Assembly: GCF_949287625.1 (NCBI RefSeq)
Contig: NZ_CASEGO010000001.1
Span: forward strand, 116,961-180,960
Direction of reading: 5' to 3'
DNA: 64,000 bases
Source of the DNA: an uncultured Brachyspira sp.
GTDB taxonomy: Bacteria > Spirochaetota > Brachyspiria > Brachyspirales > Brachyspiraceae
Within the stretch, counting starts at the first letter, position 1; every line of letters begins with the position of its first letter. The position numbers and the translations under genes were made by a program. This document shows positions 45,963 through 55,780 of this stretch, piece by piece. The notes beneath the pieces are model-generated. The model saw only the letters and a list, made by a program, of their open reading frames with translations. It did no database searches and was not told the origin of the DNA.

Positions 45963-46262
45963 TAATAGTGTTATCAGATTTTCCATATATTTGATGATTA
46001 AATTTTGCTCATATTATGATATCATCTATATTTGATAAAGTTTTAATAAAATTACCTAATATACACTCTATATACACTCTGATATACCCTCTCCATAAAC
46101 AGCAGCAGTATACCATAAATTTAGCCTTAATACCATTGCTTTATCAAATACAGATTTTAATTCCTCTTCAAATAATCTATTTCCAAAAATTTGATATCCC
46201 CCCGCAAAATCTGCTCCCCAAGACCAAGCTCCTAATGGTATTTTAGGCATTTTCAGTTCCAT
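45963..46262 (-). pseudogene. Broken duplicate of the aldo/keto reductase N-terminus
   Basis: This stretch matches the first 290 or so bases of the intact reductase at 49007-49957, base for base over long runs. It starts MELKMPKIPLGAWSWGADFA and reads LFEEELKSVFDKAM, then breaks after YGEGISECI. The break is an 11-base tandem duplication of TATACACTCTA near 46060-46080, which shifts the frame and makes a stop. Homology ends near 45963, and the remaining 220 residues are absent. High identity implies a recent duplication about 3.5 kb from its parent, on the same strand. Confidence 0.85.
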
Positions 46263-46621
46263 AAAATAAACTCAGTCTCACCTTTTATTATAATGTCATC
46301 ATAATATTTTTCACCTTTAGGGTATATCGTATTAATTTGTTTATTGTCTGCAAAAAATAGTATTTTATTTGCTATGCTTGATTCCAAATATGCATAATAA
46401 TTATTTGGTATATTTGCCTTTACTGCTAATTGATTATTATTATTTGTAACTAATGTAAAAGATATTTCTGCATTTTTATTCAAGATGTCAAATGCATTCA
46501 AATTCATTAAATTATTATTCTGAGCCAAAGCAGTATATGCAGTAATAAAAATTACAATTATGATGTACTTTAATACTTTAAATTGATTTATATTCATTAT
46601 TATTGTCCCATTTTTTATCAT
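46253..46621 (-). pseudogene. Truncated DsbD-like N-terminal domain gene
   Basis: The 122-residue frame has a signal peptide (ending TALAQN) and a domain like the N-terminal periplasmic domain of DsbD-type thiol reductases: ISFTLVTNNNNQLAVKANIP, NNYYAYLESSIANKILFF, then IYPKGEKYYDDIIIKGETEF. It stops at once where the duplicated reductase begins (ILWN then stop, which is the reductase start read in another frame). The membrane and thioredoxin parts are missing. It is either broken by the duplication event or a small secreted protein; the abrupt junction favours truncation. A later start at 46597 is possible. Confidence 0.5.
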
Positions 46622-46931
46622 ATATTTTGTTTGTATATTATAACATTTATTTTAGCATTTTGTTAAAAAAATGATTACTTTTTAATATCTATCTTTATGA
46701 TAAAGTTCATTAAAAATTAATAAATATTATAGTTATTTAAAAATTATTTTCATTTATATATTTGATACAATATACAATTTTTTATTTGTATTTTTTGTAA
46801 CTTTAGCAAATGTATAACAAAATCAAAAATCATTAATATAATTATGATATTGCATAATAAAAATTATTTAAAAACTATAATAATAATTTATAGAATATAT
46901 AAAACATTATAATTATAAAATAGCAGAATAT
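46622..46931. other. Gene-free AT-rich stretch
   Basis: I see no gene, hairpin with T-run or repeat of the families described here. The base composition is extreme, with many A/T runs. Confidence 0.5.
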
Positions 46932-48089
46932 CTAATTATTATTTATTTTATGTTTAATATAATGTCTAAAATATAGAGTAAGAGTTATCGCTATAATCAT
47001 TATTATTGCAGCATACATAGACAAATCTTTATACTGCAATCCAAATGAAATTAATATTCCTCCGTATTTAGCCCCTATAGCATTTCCCAAATTAAAAGAA
47101 CTTTGATTAAATGTAGAAGCCAAATTCGGTGCCCCTTTAGCCTGTTCTACAACTAAAGACTGAAGCATAGGACATATTGCAAATCCTCCTATACTCCAAG
47201 CTATTAAATCTATTATCATAGGTATAAGTTTTGTATTTACATATAACATTATAATTTGAATAATTATCATTAAAATCATTATTGAAATTAAAGATTTCAT
47301 CAAACTCTTATCTCCAAGTTTTCCTCCTAAAAATGTTCCTATAGTAAGTCCTGCTCCTATATAAAATAATACTTTTATAACAGTTTCTTTATTAACCATA
47401 GTAACTTTTTGAAGTATAGGATCTATATAAGTAAATATTGTAAATAAACTAGCTGATGTTAATACTGATAATAATAGAGGTATAAAAACTCTTCTATGTC
47501 TTAATATCTTAAACTCACTGATAACATCTCCGCTAGGCATAGGTAATTTTGAAGGAATTGATACAATTAATGCTAATATTGCAAGTACACCTATTGCACT
47601 AACAAGATAAAAAGTAGCCCTCCAGCCAAACTGTTCTCCTATATGAGTGCCTATAGGAACACCCAAAATATTTGCTAAACTTACCCCCATAAATACTATT
47701 GCAATAGCCTGAGATCTTTTATTTTCTCCAGCCATATCAGAAGCAACAACAGAGGCTATTCCAAAGAAAGTACCATGACATAATGCTGCAAGCACTCTGG
47801 CTGCCATTAAAAAATTATAATTTGGAGCTACAGCACATAAAATATTTCCAACTATAAACATAATCATCAAAAAAATTAAAGTAATTTTTCTTGAAAGCTT
47901 CATCGTTAATATTGCAAGCAGCGGAGCACCAACAACAACCCCCATAGCATACATTGAAACCAAAGTTCCTGCTTTGGGTATACTTATATTTAAATCTCTG
48001 GCAACTTCAGAAAGAAGCCCCATTATAACATATTCACTTGTACCAATACCAAATGCCGAAAAAGTAAGCATAAATATAGCAAAAGGCAT
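46932..48089 (-). CDS. MFS transporter (AraJ/YdhP-type drug:H+ antiporter family)
   Basis: Twelve hydrophobic helices fill 385 residues. The N-terminal FAIFMLTFSAFGIGTSEYVI, MGLLSEVARDLNISIPKAG and the motif A-like LTMKLSRKITLIFLMI are typical of the DHA1 group that includes AraJ and YdhP. RVLAALCHGTFFGIASVVAS and SLANILGVPIGTHIGEQFGW contain the motif B and C regions. The substrate is unknown; relatives export sugars or drugs. It stands alone after the debris region. Confidence 0.92.
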   Translation of the reverse strand: MPFAIFMLTFSAFGIGTSEYVIMGLLSEVARDLNISIPKAGTLVSMYAMGVVVGAPLLAILTMKLSRKITLIFLMIMFIVGNILCAVAPNYNFLMAARVLAALCHGTFFGIASVVASDMAGENKRSQAIAIVFMGVSLANILGVPIGTHIGEQFGWRATFYLVSAIGVLAILALIVSIPSKLPMPSGDVISEFKILRHRRVFIPLLLSVLTSASLFTIFTYIDPILQKVTMVNKETVIKVLFYIGAGLTIGTFLGGKLGDKSLMKSLISIMILMIIIQIIMLYVNTKLIPMIIDLIAWSIGGFAICPMLQSLVVEQAKGAPNLASTFNQSSFNLGNAIGAKYGGILISFGLQYKDLSMYAAIIMIIAITLTLYFRHYIKHKINNN

Positions 48090-48362
48090 TTTTAATAATC
48101 TCCTATTTTTTAATTAATTAGCTATAAATTCTATATTTATTTTTTTATCTGTCAATCTATATTTTAGAATTTTATATATTTTTTTTAAATTATTAATATA
48201 ATAAAACAATTATAATTTGCGAAGAAATGAATTTTTTGATTTATATATTTGCATATCTGATTCTTTTATATACTTTATGTACTGCATACCTGTATGAAAA
48301 ATTTATTTTAATTATAAAATTTTAAAATAAATAAAAATATATGAATAATACTATGATATTTT

Positions 48363-48941
48363 TTATCTTCTATCTAAAGCCTTCATTAAATAAGCCATAT
48401 TTTTACCAAGATTTTTTATAGTTTTTATTCCTTCTTCATCATTTTTTACATCTTCAATATCTTTACCAAAAGCAAAAGTCCAATAGCTTGATCCTGCTAA
48501 AAACATATCTTGGATAATTAAAAAATGATTCATAGCATCAATAGCATTCAAAGCCCCGCCTCTCCTTGAAGCACAAACAGAAGCACAAGCTTTATATTTA
48601 AATAAATTTTTATCTCTATGCATATCAGAAATAACAGATGCCCTTTCTAAAAATGCCTGAAGATTAGAAGAAATATTTGCACTGTAAACAGGAGATGCTA
48701 GTATAATACCATCAGCATTTTTCATCTTCTCAAAATATTCCTGAAAATTATCATTTTTATGCACACAATTAGTTTTTTTAGCACAACCCCAGCATGCTTT
48801 ACAAGGCTCTATTACTTGTCTTGCTAATTGTATCATTTCAGTTTCAATTCCTTCTCTGTTAAGCTCTTCAAATATTATGTTTACAAGAATAGCAGTATTC
48901 CCATCTTTTCTCGCACTTCCATTAATAGCTAATACCTTCAT
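48363..48941 (-). CDS. NADPH-dependent FMN reductase / flavodoxin-like protein
   Basis: The 192-residue flavodoxin-fold protein begins MKVLAINGSARKDGNTAILV, the FMN phosphate loop of the iron-sulfur-flavoprotein/WrbA-like group. The cysteine cluster PCKACWGCAKKTNCVHK near residue 50 matches that group, though a 4Fe-4S cluster is not certain. ILASPVYSANISSNLQAFLE and the CASRRGGALNAIDAMNHFLI segment are typical. It is cytoplasmic. It lies 65 bases from the aldo/keto reductase gene on the same strand; both may act in one detoxification unit. Confidence 0.92.
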   Translation of the reverse strand: MKVLAINGSARKDGNTAILVNIIFEELNREGIETEMIQLARQVIEPCKACWGCAKKTNCVHKNDNFQEYFEKMKNADGIILASPVYSANISSNLQAFLERASVISDMHRDKNLFKYKACASVCASRRGGALNAIDAMNHFLIIQDMFLAGSSYWTFAFGKDIEDVKNDEEGIKTIKNLGKNMAYLMKALDRR

Positions 48942-49006
48942 TTTTTAACACCTCTTTTAATATATAAAAATTAATATTTAAACATTATTTTTTATTTATT
49001 ATAAAA

Positions 49007-49957
49007 CTATTTCATATTCTCTTCCCAATCTCTTACCGTTTGTATATTAGTATCATCTGCCAATTTTTCTAAATATTTAATTTCATCTTCTTTTAAGATA
49101 ATATTTAGAGCCTCTTTTGCTTCTTCAACTTGATGTACTTTTGTAACCCCGATAATTGGCAATGTTCCTTTAGATATAGCCCAAGCAATGCTAACTTGTG
49201 CAGGGCTTGCATTATATTTTTTTCCAATAGTTTTTAAGCCTTCAATTAATGCTTCTAATTCTTTTAAGTGAGAATTGTAAGCTTTATCTCTTGCAGTATC
49301 TTTTTTGAATGGATTTGAAATATTATATTTTCCTGTTAATGCTCCTTGTTCTAAAACCATATAAGAGAAAAACGTAATGCCTTTATCTTTAGAATATTTT
49401 AATATACCAGAGTTTTCAGAAAATCTATCTAATAGGCTAAAATGATTTTGAATAGCTGATATTTTTAATCCTTCTTTTTCAAGTATATCTTCAGCCTCTT
49501 TGATTTGTTCTATATTGAAATTTGAAAGTCCAATACTTTTAATTTGTTTATCTTTAGCTATTGGTATTATATAATTTATCCATTTTCTAAAGTCTAAAGG
49601 GTTATGAATCCAATAAATATCTATTTTGTCAATATGAAGACGTTTTTTACTTTCATCAAGCATTTTCTCAATAGGATTATCAGATTTTCCAGCTATTTGA
49701 GGAGTAAATTTTGTTGAGATTATGATATCATCTATATTTGATAAAGTTTTAATAAAATTACCCAATATACGCTCTGATGTACCTTCTCCATAAACTGCAG
49801 CGGTATCCCATAAATTTAGCCCTAATGCCATTGCTCTATCAAATACAGGTTTTAATTCCTCTTCAAATAAACTATTTCCAAAAACTTGATCTCCGCCTGC
49901 AAAACCTGCTCCCCAAGACCAAGCTCCTAATGCTATTTTAGGCATTTTTAGTTCCAT
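49007..49957 (-). CDS. Aldo/keto reductase
   Basis: This intact 316-residue reductase has LNLWDTAAVYGEGTSERILG with the catalytic Asp and Tyr, ISTKFTPQI with the Lys, and DIYWIHNPLDF with the His. SIGLSNFNIEQIKEAEDILE and the C-terminal LPIIGVTKVHQVEEAKEALN complete the barrel and cofactor site. It belongs to the larger, potassium-channel-beta/YajO-like side of the superfamily. Its N-terminal third was duplicated to 45963-46262. It has an AAAGGAG site before the ATG. The substrate is unknown. Confidence 0.95.
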   Translation of the reverse strand: MELKMPKIALGAWSWGAGFAGGDQVFGNSLFEEELKPVFDRAMALGLNLWDTAAVYGEGTSERILGNFIKTLSNIDDIIISTKFTPQIAGKSDNPIEKMLDESKKRLHIDKIDIYWIHNPLDFRKWINYIIPIAKDKQIKSIGLSNFNIEQIKEAEDILEKEGLKISAIQNHFSLLDRFSENSGILKYSKDKGITFFSYMVLEQGALTGKYNISNPFKKDTARDKAYNSHLKELEALIEGLKTIGKKYNASPAQVSIAWAISKGTLPIIGVTKVHQVEEAKEALNIILKEDEIKYLEKLADDTNIQTVRDWEENMK

Positions 49958-50127
49958 AAAATGAACTCCTTTATATGTTATTAAATTATTTTGGATTATA
50001 AATATTTTTTTTATAATATCAAATATTTAATTGTTATATTTAATTATGCTTAATAGGTATGGAAGTGAAATTATTATATTTATTAATTATTGATATTTTT
50101 ATTACAAAAGAAAAGAGTTAAAATAAA

Positions 50128-50154
50128 AAAGCCGCTGTAAATAACAGCAGCTTT
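50128..50154 (-). terminator. Terminator of rpsF-ssb-rpsR
   Basis: On the minus strand AAAGCTGCTG pairs with CAGCGGCTTT, with one G-U pair, around TTATTTA, and TTTTATTTT follows. It lies 27 bases after the rpsR stop. Confidence 0.85.
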
Positions 50155-50180
50155 CATAATTTTTAATATTTTAGTAAAGA

Positions 50181-50513
50181 TTAATATCTAGTTTCATAAG
50201 GCAAAAGTGCTATATTTCTAGCTCTTTTTATAGCTTTAGTAACTAATCTTTGATGTTTAGAACAAGTACCGTTTAAGCGTTTAGGTATAATTTTACCGCT
50301 GTCTTTAACGTATCTTTTTAACAATTTAATGTCTTTATAATCTAATACATCGATATTGTTTTTGCAGAAATAGCAAACTTTTTTCTTAAAGAATTTTTTT
50401 CTTCCGTCTTTTTCATTAGGCTCTTTGCTGAAATGAGGTTTTCTCTCACCTTTAGCTTTAACTTCTTCTTCGTTATTATTATTTTCAAGATTTTCAGTAT
50501 TTTCTAAATCCAT
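50181..50513 (-). CDS. rpsR: 30S ribosomal protein S18
   Basis: S18 binds S6 on the platform of the small subunit. The core is KKVCYFCKNNIDVLDYKDIK, LLKRYVKDSGKIIPKRLNGT and CSKHQRLVTKAIKRARNIAL, with a Cys-x-x-Cys pair and a later Cys-x-x-His that could bind zinc. The first ~33 residues (acidic, Asn-rich, then basic) are an extension absent from most S18 proteins. It is the last gene of rpsF-ssb-rpsR. Confidence 0.97.
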   Translation of the reverse strand: MDLENTENLENNNNEEEVKAKGERKPHFSKEPNEKDGRKKFFKKKVCYFCKNNIDVLDYKDIKLLKRYVKDSGKIIPKRLNGTCSKHQRLVTKAIKRARNIALLPYETRY

Positions 50514-50543
50514 TGTTTTATCTCCTAAAAATTAAATTAATTA

Positions 50544-50972
50544 TTAAAATGGCACTTCATCATCATCATCTGAGAAACTTCCCAAATCTACACCTGAAGA
50601 TGAAGGAGAGTATGTAGTATCCATAGTATTTCCTGCTGCCGCATTTGCAGAGCCAAGCATCTGCATATTCTGCATAATAATTCTTACTTTGGATCTTGCT
50701 GCATTAGTATCCTTATCCTGCCATCTTTCCTGCCTTAAAGTACCCATTATAGCAACCTGTTTTCCTTTTGTAAGGTACTTGCTTACAGTTTCGGCCATTT
50801 TTCCGAAAGCAACTACATCAAAGTAATTAACTTCTGTAGCATTTTTAGTACTTACATAATAATTATTTGCTATAGAAAACTCTGCAACAGCACTTCCGCT
50901 AGGCAGATATTTTGATACAGGATCGGCTGTGAGTCTTCCTATTAAAGTTACACTATTAAAATCTGTTGCCAT
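50544..50972 (-). CDS. ssb: Single-stranded DNA-binding protein
   Basis: The OB fold shows NSVTLIGRLTADPVSKYLPS, AVAEFSIANNYYVSTKNATE and FDVVAFGKMAETVSKYLTKG, KQVAIMGTLRQERWQDKDT. A Ser/Gly-rich linker leads to the acidic tip DDDDEVPF, the docking site for partner enzymes. At 142 residues it is compact. It lies between rpsF and rpsR, as in many bacteria, with gaps of 16 and 30 bases. Confidence 0.97.
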   Translation of the reverse strand: MATDFNSVTLIGRLTADPVSKYLPSGSAVAEFSIANNYYVSTKNATEVNYFDVVAFGKMAETVSKYLTKGKQVAIMGTLRQERWQDKDTNAARSKVRIIMQNMQMLGSANAAAGNTMDTTYSPSSSGVDLGSFSDDDDEVPF

Positions 50973-50988
50973 AAAAATAAACCTTTAT

Positions 50989-51339
50989 TTAAGCCTCTTT
51001 AGAAGCTTCTTCATTATTATTATTTTCTTTATTAACTTCTTTTTTATTTTTTTGTATTATTTCATCTAAGCGTACAATTATAAATCTTAATATGCTAAGT
51101 TCATAACGAAGTTCTTTTTCAATATGAGCCAAATTATTACCATCGCATCTGAAATGATAGTAATAGAATTTACCTTGATTAACTTTGCGTATTGGGTAGC
51201 TTAGATTATGAATACCGTAATCAGCTTCATTAAAAATTTCTGCGTGATAGTTTTGAAGAATAGTTTTTACATGATCTTTAGCATTTTGATGCACAGCGTC
51301 ATTGATTTCTGTTACGAATAGTATTTCGTATTCTCTCAT
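50989..51339 (-). CDS. rpsF: 30S ribosomal protein S6
   Basis: The protein starts MREYEILFVTEINDAVHQNA and shows DYGIHNLSYPIRKVNQGKFY, YYHFRCDGNNLAHIEKELRY and ELSILRFIIVRLDE, the S6 fold. The C-terminal tail is Lys/Glu/Asn-rich. It is the first gene of the operon; the 260 bases upstream, up to the divergent gene, are AT-rich and should contain the promoter, which I could not fix. Confidence 0.97.
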   Translation of the reverse strand: MREYEILFVTEINDAVHQNAKDHVKTILQNYHAEIFNEADYGIHNLSYPIRKVNQGKFYYYHFRCDGNNLAHIEKELRYELSILRFIIVRLDEIIQKNKKEVNKENNNNEEASKEA

Positions 51340-51603
51340 TTATTAACTCCTTGGACAAAGCTTCTTTAGAAGAATTTTTAAAGAAGCGAAGTATATAATT
51401 ATTAATTATGCTATGATAAATGATTTTTATCAAAAAGTCAAGAATATTTATCTTTAGAAAATATTATATATTATACATTTTATATTATTATGTTAATTGA
51501 AAGCGGGTAAAAGTTGAAAAAAATGACTATAAGTAAACATAATGCATTTGATTTTATTATTCAATATAGTATAATATAAATAATAAAAATCTTGGAGAAC
51601 AAA

Positions 51604-52506
51604 ATGAAAAAATTACTAGTTATGTTTTTGTTGGTAGCTATATCAATATCAGTTCATGCATACCAAACGGTTCCTTTCATGTTTAATGATTTAGTACCTT
51701 ATGGAATCACTCCTGATGAAGTTAATGAGATATTAATGGCTTCTAATTTTTCTTCAGCTGCTGCTGAGCCTATAAGTGGTACATTCTATGTAAGCAGATA
51801 TCCAGATCCTGATTTAGTATGGTATAATCCTCATACTATGAAATGGATAAATGTTAAATTTACTACTAATGATGTTTCAGAACTTTTCACAAGAGATGAA
51901 AATATCTTATATTTTAATTTCATTGTTACAAATGAATTTAAATGTATGACAGTTAGAGCTGATGCTATCAATGAAGAAGCTACTTTAGCTGGAAAAGAAA
52001 CTAAATGGGCTTATAAATTCTTCTTTCATGAAGATAAATTATTTGCTGTAAGTGCTGTTTATGAAGGCGATTATACTTTACAGCAGTATAAAGACAGAAA
52101 TGAAGGCAATGAGTATGCTCACCCAGGTTATGTAATGTCTAGAGGTTTATTCAGCAGAACTTTAGGCGGCTTCCATATGAAATACGGCGGTTTCCACAAC
52201 AGCGGATACACTACTTTTGATGATTTTACTTCTATGAGATACGGAAACTATGCTAATAAAGCTGCTAATACTTCTTTAGCTGTTTATTATGCTACTTATG
52301 GCGGTAAAAATATTAACTTTGTTGCTTCTTATGTAGATAATTTCAGAATGCAGCCTATAGCAAACAGATTCCAAAACTTATATTATGAAAACTATTTTGA
52401 TTTTGCTGATGTTCCTGTAGGAATACCTCCAGAAATCAAACCTCCAAAAGATGAAAATGCTGAGGATAACAATAATAACACTCAAGCTACTGAAAACGCT
52501 CAGTAA
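51604..52506 (+). CDS. Exported protein of unknown function
   Basis: The ATG at 51604 is preferred to an in-frame TTG at 51592, because TTGGAGA lies just before it. A signal peptide (about 1-18, ending VHAY) precedes about 250 residues of beta-rich sequence: YQTVPFMFNDLVPYGITPDE, TFYVSRYPDPDLVWYNPHTM, ETKWAYKFFFHEDKLFAVSA and FSRTLGGFHMKYGGFHNSGY. The C-terminus is an acidic Pro/Asn-rich tail. I do not recognise the family. It is probably periplasmic or in the outer sheath. Confidence 0.75.
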   Translation: MKKLLVMFLLVAISISVHAYQTVPFMFNDLVPYGITPDEVNEILMASNFSSAAAEPISGTFYVSRYPDPDLVWYNPHTMKWINVKFTTNDVSELFTRDENILYFNFIVTNEFKCMTVRADAINEEATLAGKETKWAYKFFFHEDKLFAVSAVYEGDYTLQQYKDRNEGNEYAHPGYVMSRGLFSRTLGGFHMKYGGFHNSGYTTFDDFTSMRYGNYANKAANTSLAVYYATYGGKNINFVASYVDNFRMQPIANRFQNLYYENYFDFADVPVGIPPEIKPPKDENAEDNNNNTQATENAQ

Positions 52507-52525
52507 TTAATAATTAGTTTAATAA

Positions 52526-52560
52526 ATAGAGAGTCTATAATATATAGGCTCTCTATTTTT
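52526..52560 (+). terminator. Terminator after the exported protein gene
   Basis: ATAGAGAGTCTATA pairs with TATAGGCTCTCTAT, with one G-T pair, and TTTTTTTAT follows on the plus strand. Confidence 0.9.
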
Positions 52561-52681
52561 TTATAATCACTTTTTTAAAATTTAAAACTCATTATTTATT
52601 TTGCAAAAAACATTCATATATGATATAATCGTCTAAATTAAATAACTTTTGTTTATATTTTTGTTTAAGAGGTTTTTTATT

Positions 52682-54130
52682 ATGGAGTTACAGCAATTAA
52701 GCATAATTCAAATTAGAGAGAAATTAAAAAATAAGGAAATAGATGCCCCTGCATTAGTTGAATCTATTATAAAAAAAATAGAAGAAGATGATAAAAGAGA
52801 AGATAAAATACATGCCTATCTTGAAGTTTTTAAAGATGAAGCTATAGAACAAGCAAAGAAAGCTCAAGAGAGAATAAATAATGGTGAAGACTTACCTCTT
52901 CTTGGAGTTCCTTTGGCTATTAAAGATAATTTATGTTATAAAGATCATTTAATGACAGCTTCTTCAAAAATGCTTGAAGGATATAAAGCTCCATATACAG
53001 CTCCTACAGTTCAAAGATTAATAGATAATGGTGCTATTATTATAGGAAGAACTAATATGGACGAATTTGCTATGGGAGGAACTACAGAAACTTCCAATTA
53101 CGGCATAACTAGAAATCCTAGAAACAGAGCTTATGTACCTGGGGGGTCTTCAGGCGGTTCTGCTGCTGCTGTTGCTGCTGATTTTGCATTCGGTGCTTTA
53201 GGAAGTGATACTGGAGGATCTATAAGACAGCCTGCTTCTTTCTGCGGTATAGTTGGAGTTAAACCTACATACGGAAGAGTACCTAGACTTGGATGTATTG
53301 CTATGGCAAGCAGTTTAGACCAAGTAGGACCTTTAACTAAAGATGTTAAAGATGCTGCTTTAATGACTAAAATTATTGCTGGATTCGACCCTAAAGAATC
53401 TACTACTCTAAATATTCCTGTTCCAGATTATCTTTCTGCTTTAGACGGAAATATTAAAGGAATGAAAATAGGACTTGCTAAAGAATATTATGATACTGAT
53501 TTAATAGCTTCAGATGTAAAAGAAAATATTATGAATGCTATAGGAAAATTAAAAGATCAAGGTGCTGAAATTGTTGATATAAGCCTGCCTAATGCTAAAT
53601 ATGGTTCAAGAGTTTATACTGCTGTTATGACAGTAGAAGTTGCTTCCAATATGGGAAGATATGATGGTATAAGATACGGATATCACCCTAAGGGCGATTT
53701 TAATTTAGATGAATATTACTATACTTCAAGAAGTGTAGGACTTGCTTTTGAAACTAGAGCTAGAATATTATTCGGTACTTTAATGACTGGTAAAAGATTT
53801 TTCTATAGCCATTATCAGCATGCTCTAAAAGTGAGAAAATTAATGCAGATGGATTTTGATAATGCATTCAAAAATGTAGATGTTATAATATCACCATCTT
53901 CTCCTGTAACTGCAGGACTTTTAGGTACTAGAGACCAAACAGACAGTGCTTTGGGTTTTTTGGCAGACAGCTACACTTCTAATATTAACTTAGTAGGACT
54001 TCCAGCTATGAGTGTACCTTGCGGTCATGATAAAAACAATATGCCTATAGGTATACAGTTTATAACTAAACAGTTTAATGAAACTGATATGTTTAGAATG
54101 GCATATGCTCATGAATTAGCTAACAAATAA
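52682..54130 (+). CDS. gatA: Glutamyl-tRNA(Gln) amidotransferase subunit A
   Basis: GatA releases ammonia from glutamine so that GatB can convert Glu-tRNA(Gln) to Gln-tRNA(Gln). The start is ATG 52682 ([15 protein letters not shown]), since the family N-terminus begins there and the longer frame adds a hydrophobic piece with no ribosome site. The amidase triad is seen as Lys in [11 protein letters not shown], and the cis-Ser and Ser nucleophile in [19 protein letters not shown] and [16 protein letters not shown]. Length is 482 residues. gatB and gatC are not next to it. Confidence 0.97.
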   Translation: MELQQLSIIQIREKLKNKEIDAPALVESIIKKIEEDDKREDKIHAYLEVFKDEAIEQAKKAQERINNGEDLPLLGVPLAIKDNLCYKDHLMTASSKMLEGYKAPYTAPTVQRLIDNGAIIIGRTNMDEFAMGGTTETSNYGITRNPRNRAYVPGGSSGGSAAAVAADFAFGALGSDTGGSIRQPASFCGIVGVKPTYGRVPRLGCIAMASSLDQVGPLTKDVKDAALMTKIIAGFDPKESTTLNIPVPDYLSALDGNIKGMKIGLAKEYYDTDLIASDVKENIMNAIGKLKDQGAEIVDISLPNAKYGSRVYTAVMTVEVASNMGRYDGIRYGYHPKGDFNLDEYYYTSRSVGLAFETRARILFGTLMTGKRFFYSHYQHALKVRKLMQMDFDNAFKNVDVIISPSSPVTAGLLGTRDQTDSALGFLADSYTSNINLVGLPAMSVPCGHDKNNMPIGIQFITKQFNETDMFRMAYAHELANK

Positions 54131-54162
54131 TTTTTTAATAATTTTAATAATAAAAAAATAAT

Positions 54163-54190
54163 AAGGAGGTATAAAAGCCTCCTTTTTTAT
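54163..54190 (+). terminator. Terminator of gatA
   Basis: AAGGAGG pairs with CCTCCTT around TATAAAAG, followed by TTTTATTTTTT, 33 bases past the gatA stop. Confidence 0.9.
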
Positions 54191-54305
54191 TTTTTATGAA
54201 TTAAAAAAGGATAGTTAGATTTTACAATTTTTATTTATCATTATTTACAATTAATTTAATTCCTATATAATATATAAAAATAGTTTTAATTTAGGATTAA
54301 TTATT

Positions 54306-55436
54306 ATGAGCAAAGTTGCTGTTATAAAATGCGAAAATTATAATTTAGAAGAAGTAAAAAACGCCATCAAAAGAGCTTTAGACCTAATTGGAGGAATAGA
54401 TTTATTTGTTAAAGAAAATGATAAAGTATTATTAAAACCAAATTTGCTCGCAGCAGAAACGGCAGAAAGATCCGTTACTACCCACCCTATTGTGTTTGAA
54501 GCTGTAGTATCTATACTTCAGGAGAAAACCAAAAACATTTCTTATGGAGATTCCCCAGGTGTTGGAAAAGGAAGCAGCGTTGCATCGAAAGCTGGTATAG
54601 ATGAAGCTGCTAATAGATTAAATGTTCAGTATGCTGATTTTGAAGAACCTGTTGGAGTTACATATGAAAACGGAGTACAGGAGAAAAGTTTTACAATAGC
54701 AAAACCTATTCAGGAAGCTGATGTTATAATAAGTCTGCCTAAATTAAAATCACATGCACTTACAACTATGACTGGAGCTGTAAAAAATCAGTTTGGATGT
54801 GTCCCAGGTTTTAGAAAGGCTGAATATCATTTAAAGCTGCCTGATTTTGAAGATTTTTCAACTATGCTCCTTGACTTGAATAAACTTGTAAATCCTAAAC
54901 TTTATATAATGGACGGCATTTTAGCTATGGAAGGAAACGGTCCTAGAAATGGAAGCCCTAGAAAAATAAATGCTATATTAGTATCAGATGATGCAGTGGC
55001 ATTAGATTATACGGCTTCACAGATAATATCATTCGATTATAATACCATACCTACTTTAAAAATGGGATTTAAACATGGTTTCTGCAATAAAGATGATATA
55101 GAAGTATTAGGAGACGGAATAGAAAGCGTAAAAGTTACAGATTTTAAAAAACCTCATAAAGGTGTAGGCATAGGAAGAAGTTTGATGAAATTAAGCAAAT
55201 TCCCTATAATAAAAAGACTGTTTGCTACGATTATACCAAAACCTGTAATAGATAAAAGTAAATGCGTAAAATGCGGAGTATGTGTTAAAGTATGCCCTGT
55301 AACACCATTAGCACTTAATTTTGACAAAAAGGGAAAAAACTCTCCGCCAGAATATTATTATAAACACTGCATATCATGCTACTGCTGTCAGGAACTATGT
55401 CCTCATAAAGCTATATTTTTAAAGAGAAAGTTTTAA
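54306..55436 (+). CDS. DUF362 protein with ferredoxin-type 4Fe-4S domain
   Basis: The N-terminal DUF362 domain (about 1-300) shows DKVLLKPNLLAAETAERSVT, THPIVFEAVVSILQE, YGDSPGVGKGSSVASKAG and the KSHALTTMTGAVKNQFGCVP motif. The C-terminal domain has two cluster motifs, KCVKCGVCVKVCPVTPLALN and HCISCYCCQELCPHKAIFLK, so two 4Fe-4S clusters are expected. No signal peptide is present, so it is cytoplasmic. Such proteins are common in anaerobes with unproven function. It is transcribed alone and ends before a repeat cluster. Confidence 0.93.
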   Translation: MSKVAVIKCENYNLEEVKNAIKRALDLIGGIDLFVKENDKVLLKPNLLAAETAERSVTTHPIVFEAVVSILQEKTKNISYGDSPGVGKGSSVASKAGIDEAANRLNVQYADFEEPVGVTYENGVQEKSFTIAKPIQEADVIISLPKLKSHALTTMTGAVKNQFGCVPGFRKAEYHLKLPDFEDFSTMLLDLNKLVNPKLYIMDGILAMEGNGPRNGSPRKINAILVSDDAVALDYTASQIISFDYNTIPTLKMGFKHGFCNKDDIEVLGDGIESVKVTDFKKPHKGVGIGRSLMKLSKFPIIKRLFATIIPKPVIDKSKCVKCGVCVKVCPVTPLALNFDKKGKNSPPEYYYKHCISCYCCQELCPHKAIFLKRKF

Positions 55437-55512
55437 AAAATTTTTATTTTAAACTTTTTTAATAATTAATTTTTTATTTTACATTTTGAACTTTACATAA
55501 TAATTTTATTCT

Positions 55513-55780
55513 AATATATACTGGAACGATTTCATTTTGTCAACTGATGCACTTTATACAGAATTATCAACTTTTTTGCCGCACACGCTCTGCGGAATTC
55601 GTCAAATGCAGTCTTTTCGCCCGCCTACGGCACGCAGAGCGAGGCGTACAGCGTATGGTTCTTTGTGCCAACAAAAGAACTGAGGTGTTGCGTAGCACAC
55701 AGCGTGGTGGGCAAAGCCCTGCAAATATTTTAAATTAAAAAAATTAATTTTTGACAAACTGTATTTATTTAGGTATATAC
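55513..55780. repeat. MITE-like element, copy E1 (268 bp)
   Basis: The left terminus (55513-55542) starts ATATATACTGGAACG and ends TTTGTCAA. The right (55751-55780) starts TTGACAAACTGTATTT and ends GTATATAC. The core holds CGCCTACGGCACGCAGAGCG, ACAGCGTATGGTTCTTTGTG and CACACAGCGTGGTGGGC, the inverse of parts of copy A2. The last 8 bases are shared with copy E2, so the two are in tandem. Confidence 0.85.

Noticed and set aside
46016..46246. Plus-strand frame of 76 codons
   Set aside because: It is a shadow of the reductase pseudogene on the other strand.
46068..46262. A separate 64-residue gene
   Set aside because: It is the intact first part of the broken aldo/keto reductase copy and ends at a frameshift.
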